Translations under genes and position numbers: made by a program
Shown: one piece after another, positions 62,642 through 64,000 of the stretch
Layout: the number at the start of each line of letters is the position of its first letter
How positions within the stretch are numbered: the stretch's first letter is position 1
Notes under the pieces: generated by a model
The model's input: only the letters and a program-made list of their open reading frames with translations
What the model was told of the DNA's origin: nothing
Database searches by the model: none
From: Lates calcarifer
Taxonomy: Eukaryota > Chordata > Actinopteri > Centropomidae
Assembly: GCF_001640805.2 (NCBI RefSeq)
Contig: NC_066847.1
Span: forward strand, 24,853,504-24,917,503
Reading direction: 5' to 3'
DNA length: 64,000 nucleotides

Positions 62642-64000
62642 TGAGTGTATGTGTCTGTGTGTAATTTTGTGACAAGAAAGCCACAGATTATTGCACATGA
62701 AATGTTATTCATACAAAGCAGCTCTAGCGTGACTATCCCCCTGCTACAGCACTCAACAGCCTATTGGAGAAACACAACAGAACAAATCTCAGTGAAAATA
62801 ACAGTCTGCAAATCTCACAAGGGATATTCTCTCACCTCTCTTCATTTCTGGTTTTACCTTCTTTTTTTCCCCAAGGGTGGCACTTCTTGTAAGTGACAAT
62901 GGTTGTTGGTGTTTTTTTTTTTTTTTAATTAACAGAAAGTTTGTGTGTGGGGATGGATTACAGTACAGTATAAGTGTGTTGTGTTACTAGAAACCCTTAA
63001 ATGGAAAAAAAAGATGTGACAAAATGTGTGTAAGAGTTATGAGGTTTAGTTTAGTCATACAGTAGAGTGATTTAAGAGGATGGAATAGCTGAGGAATTAA
63101 TGTAGTCATAGACTCTGCTCACAAGTTCAAGACATAGTTTTAATGTGTGGTACTGTTGACATAATCTTTTGCTAGTAAGCTAGTTGATTACAGTTATTCA
63201 GCGGATAGGCTTCTGTATCTGTTGGTGAAGCTGCTGGCTTCTTAGGCTAAGTTACACTGAATAGACAAACACAAACAGATGTACTCCCCTAAGAATGACC
63301 TTCTCCTCACAGAACAGCACAGTCTCTCACAGACCCATCTCCCCACTGACCCACATATCCTTTCCCACAACCACCCTCCTACCCACTTTACATCTCTATT
63401 ATTTATTTTAAATTAACCTGGGAGTTGGATCATTCTTCTTAAATATGCAAATAAAAATCTGCCCAGTGCTGCTAGAAATAAGAATGCAGCTGATATTTGA
63501 TTTTAGTCTCCACTGCACCCTGCAATGTCTTTGAAGTGTCACACAAACATTCTCTCAGTGACACTTTGAGTAGACAGAGCACATTGCATGCTGCACAGTA
63601 ACCATAACACCTTGATTTAATGTGGATCTAAGATGATGTAGATCTCTGTTAAAGTTAAGCCCACTGTGTCTCCTCCACCTGTGTGATCACATTAGATCCT
63701 GAGTCAGATGATGATCTGGCAGTAATGAGGGAAAATGACACAGGTCCAGAAGAACACTAGCAGTCACAGCCAAATGTAGCTGATGTACTTTTTCCTCTAA
63801 GTGGCTTCGAGAATACACCTTGGTTAATTATGACAAGGTTTCTTTGTTACATTATCGTCCTGCTTTAACTGTTTTAATGTCCTGTGACTTAACAGCGTAA
63901 GGAAAAAATGGGCAGAGTTAAGTATGCTCATGTGTGGCAGCATAAAATATTTTCATGTGCAATCAAATTCTTTTGCTAGAGTTTGAATAAAAAAAAAAAA

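Larger units (their letters stand above)
57542..64000. other. Intergenic, distal downstream
   Basis: Unique sequence with microsatellites (59516, 61481-61496 TA, 62592), the candidate enhancer block at 58500 and the Sox-Oct site at 61182. The window ends in GAATAAA followed by A's, which may be a retroposed tail continuing outside. No gene seen. Confidence 0.5.

Noticed and set aside
63986..64000. AATAAA plus poly-A at the window end
   Set aside because: Cut off by the window edge. It may be a retroposed tail or a simple A-run, and no upstream gene is visible.

Overview
The window is vertebrate, almost certainly teleost, nuclear DNA. It is AT-rich, densely sprinkled with (CA)n, (GA)n and (TC)n microsatellites, and has one intact intronless protein gene in about 60 kb of non-coding sequence. 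That gene, at 26137-27390 (+), is a SoxC transcription factor. Its HMG box, KRVYVFG block, Ser/acidic tract and C-terminal transactivation tail identify it as sox4. Teleosts usually keep two copies (sox4a, sox4b), and I cannot tell which this is. Retroposon and MITE remnants resemble families I associate with spiny-rayed fish, so a percomorph is a reasonable guess, but this is recollection and not a search result.

Layout: (1) 1-25380, upstream gene desert with microsatellites, a near-perfect Brachyury-type palindrome (4240-4259), an exon-like block (12562-12849), a nuclear-receptor-type palindrome (15904-15930), a 54-bp near-perfect palindrome (16938-16991) and a ~500-bp extremely AT-rich tract (17705-18215). 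(2) 25380-30080, the sox4 transcription unit: CCAAT/GC/TATA-like promoter, 5' leader with several small upstream ORFs, single coding exon, and a ~2.7-kb 3' UTR ending just after an AATAAA at 30055-30060. (3) 30081-64000, downstream desert. It contains an L2/SINE-type 3' tail (31381-31519) and a CpG-rich promoter-like region ending a possible first exon (donor after 35842), embedded in a dense cluster of AGACAAA motifs. It also holds a duplicated ~115-bp segment (40590/41188), a tRNA-derived relic and hairpin (55.5-55.9 kb), a TTAA-bounded MITE (57126-57541), and several complex non-repetitive blocks that look like developmental enhancers, one with a Sox-Oct composite site (61182-61197).

The overall picture is a sox4 regulatory landscape: one dosage-sensitive developmental transcription factor surrounded by non-coding DNA likely to hold its enhancers. 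In mammals SOX4 also sits in a desert, between CDKAL1 and the long non-coding RNA CASC15, which lies downstream on the same strand. The CpG-rich element about 6 kb downstream of sox4 is in the position and orientation where a CASC15-like transcript would start, which I regard as the most interesting lead. No prokaryotic feature, CRISPR array, intact transposon ORF or functional tRNA/rRNA gene was seen.
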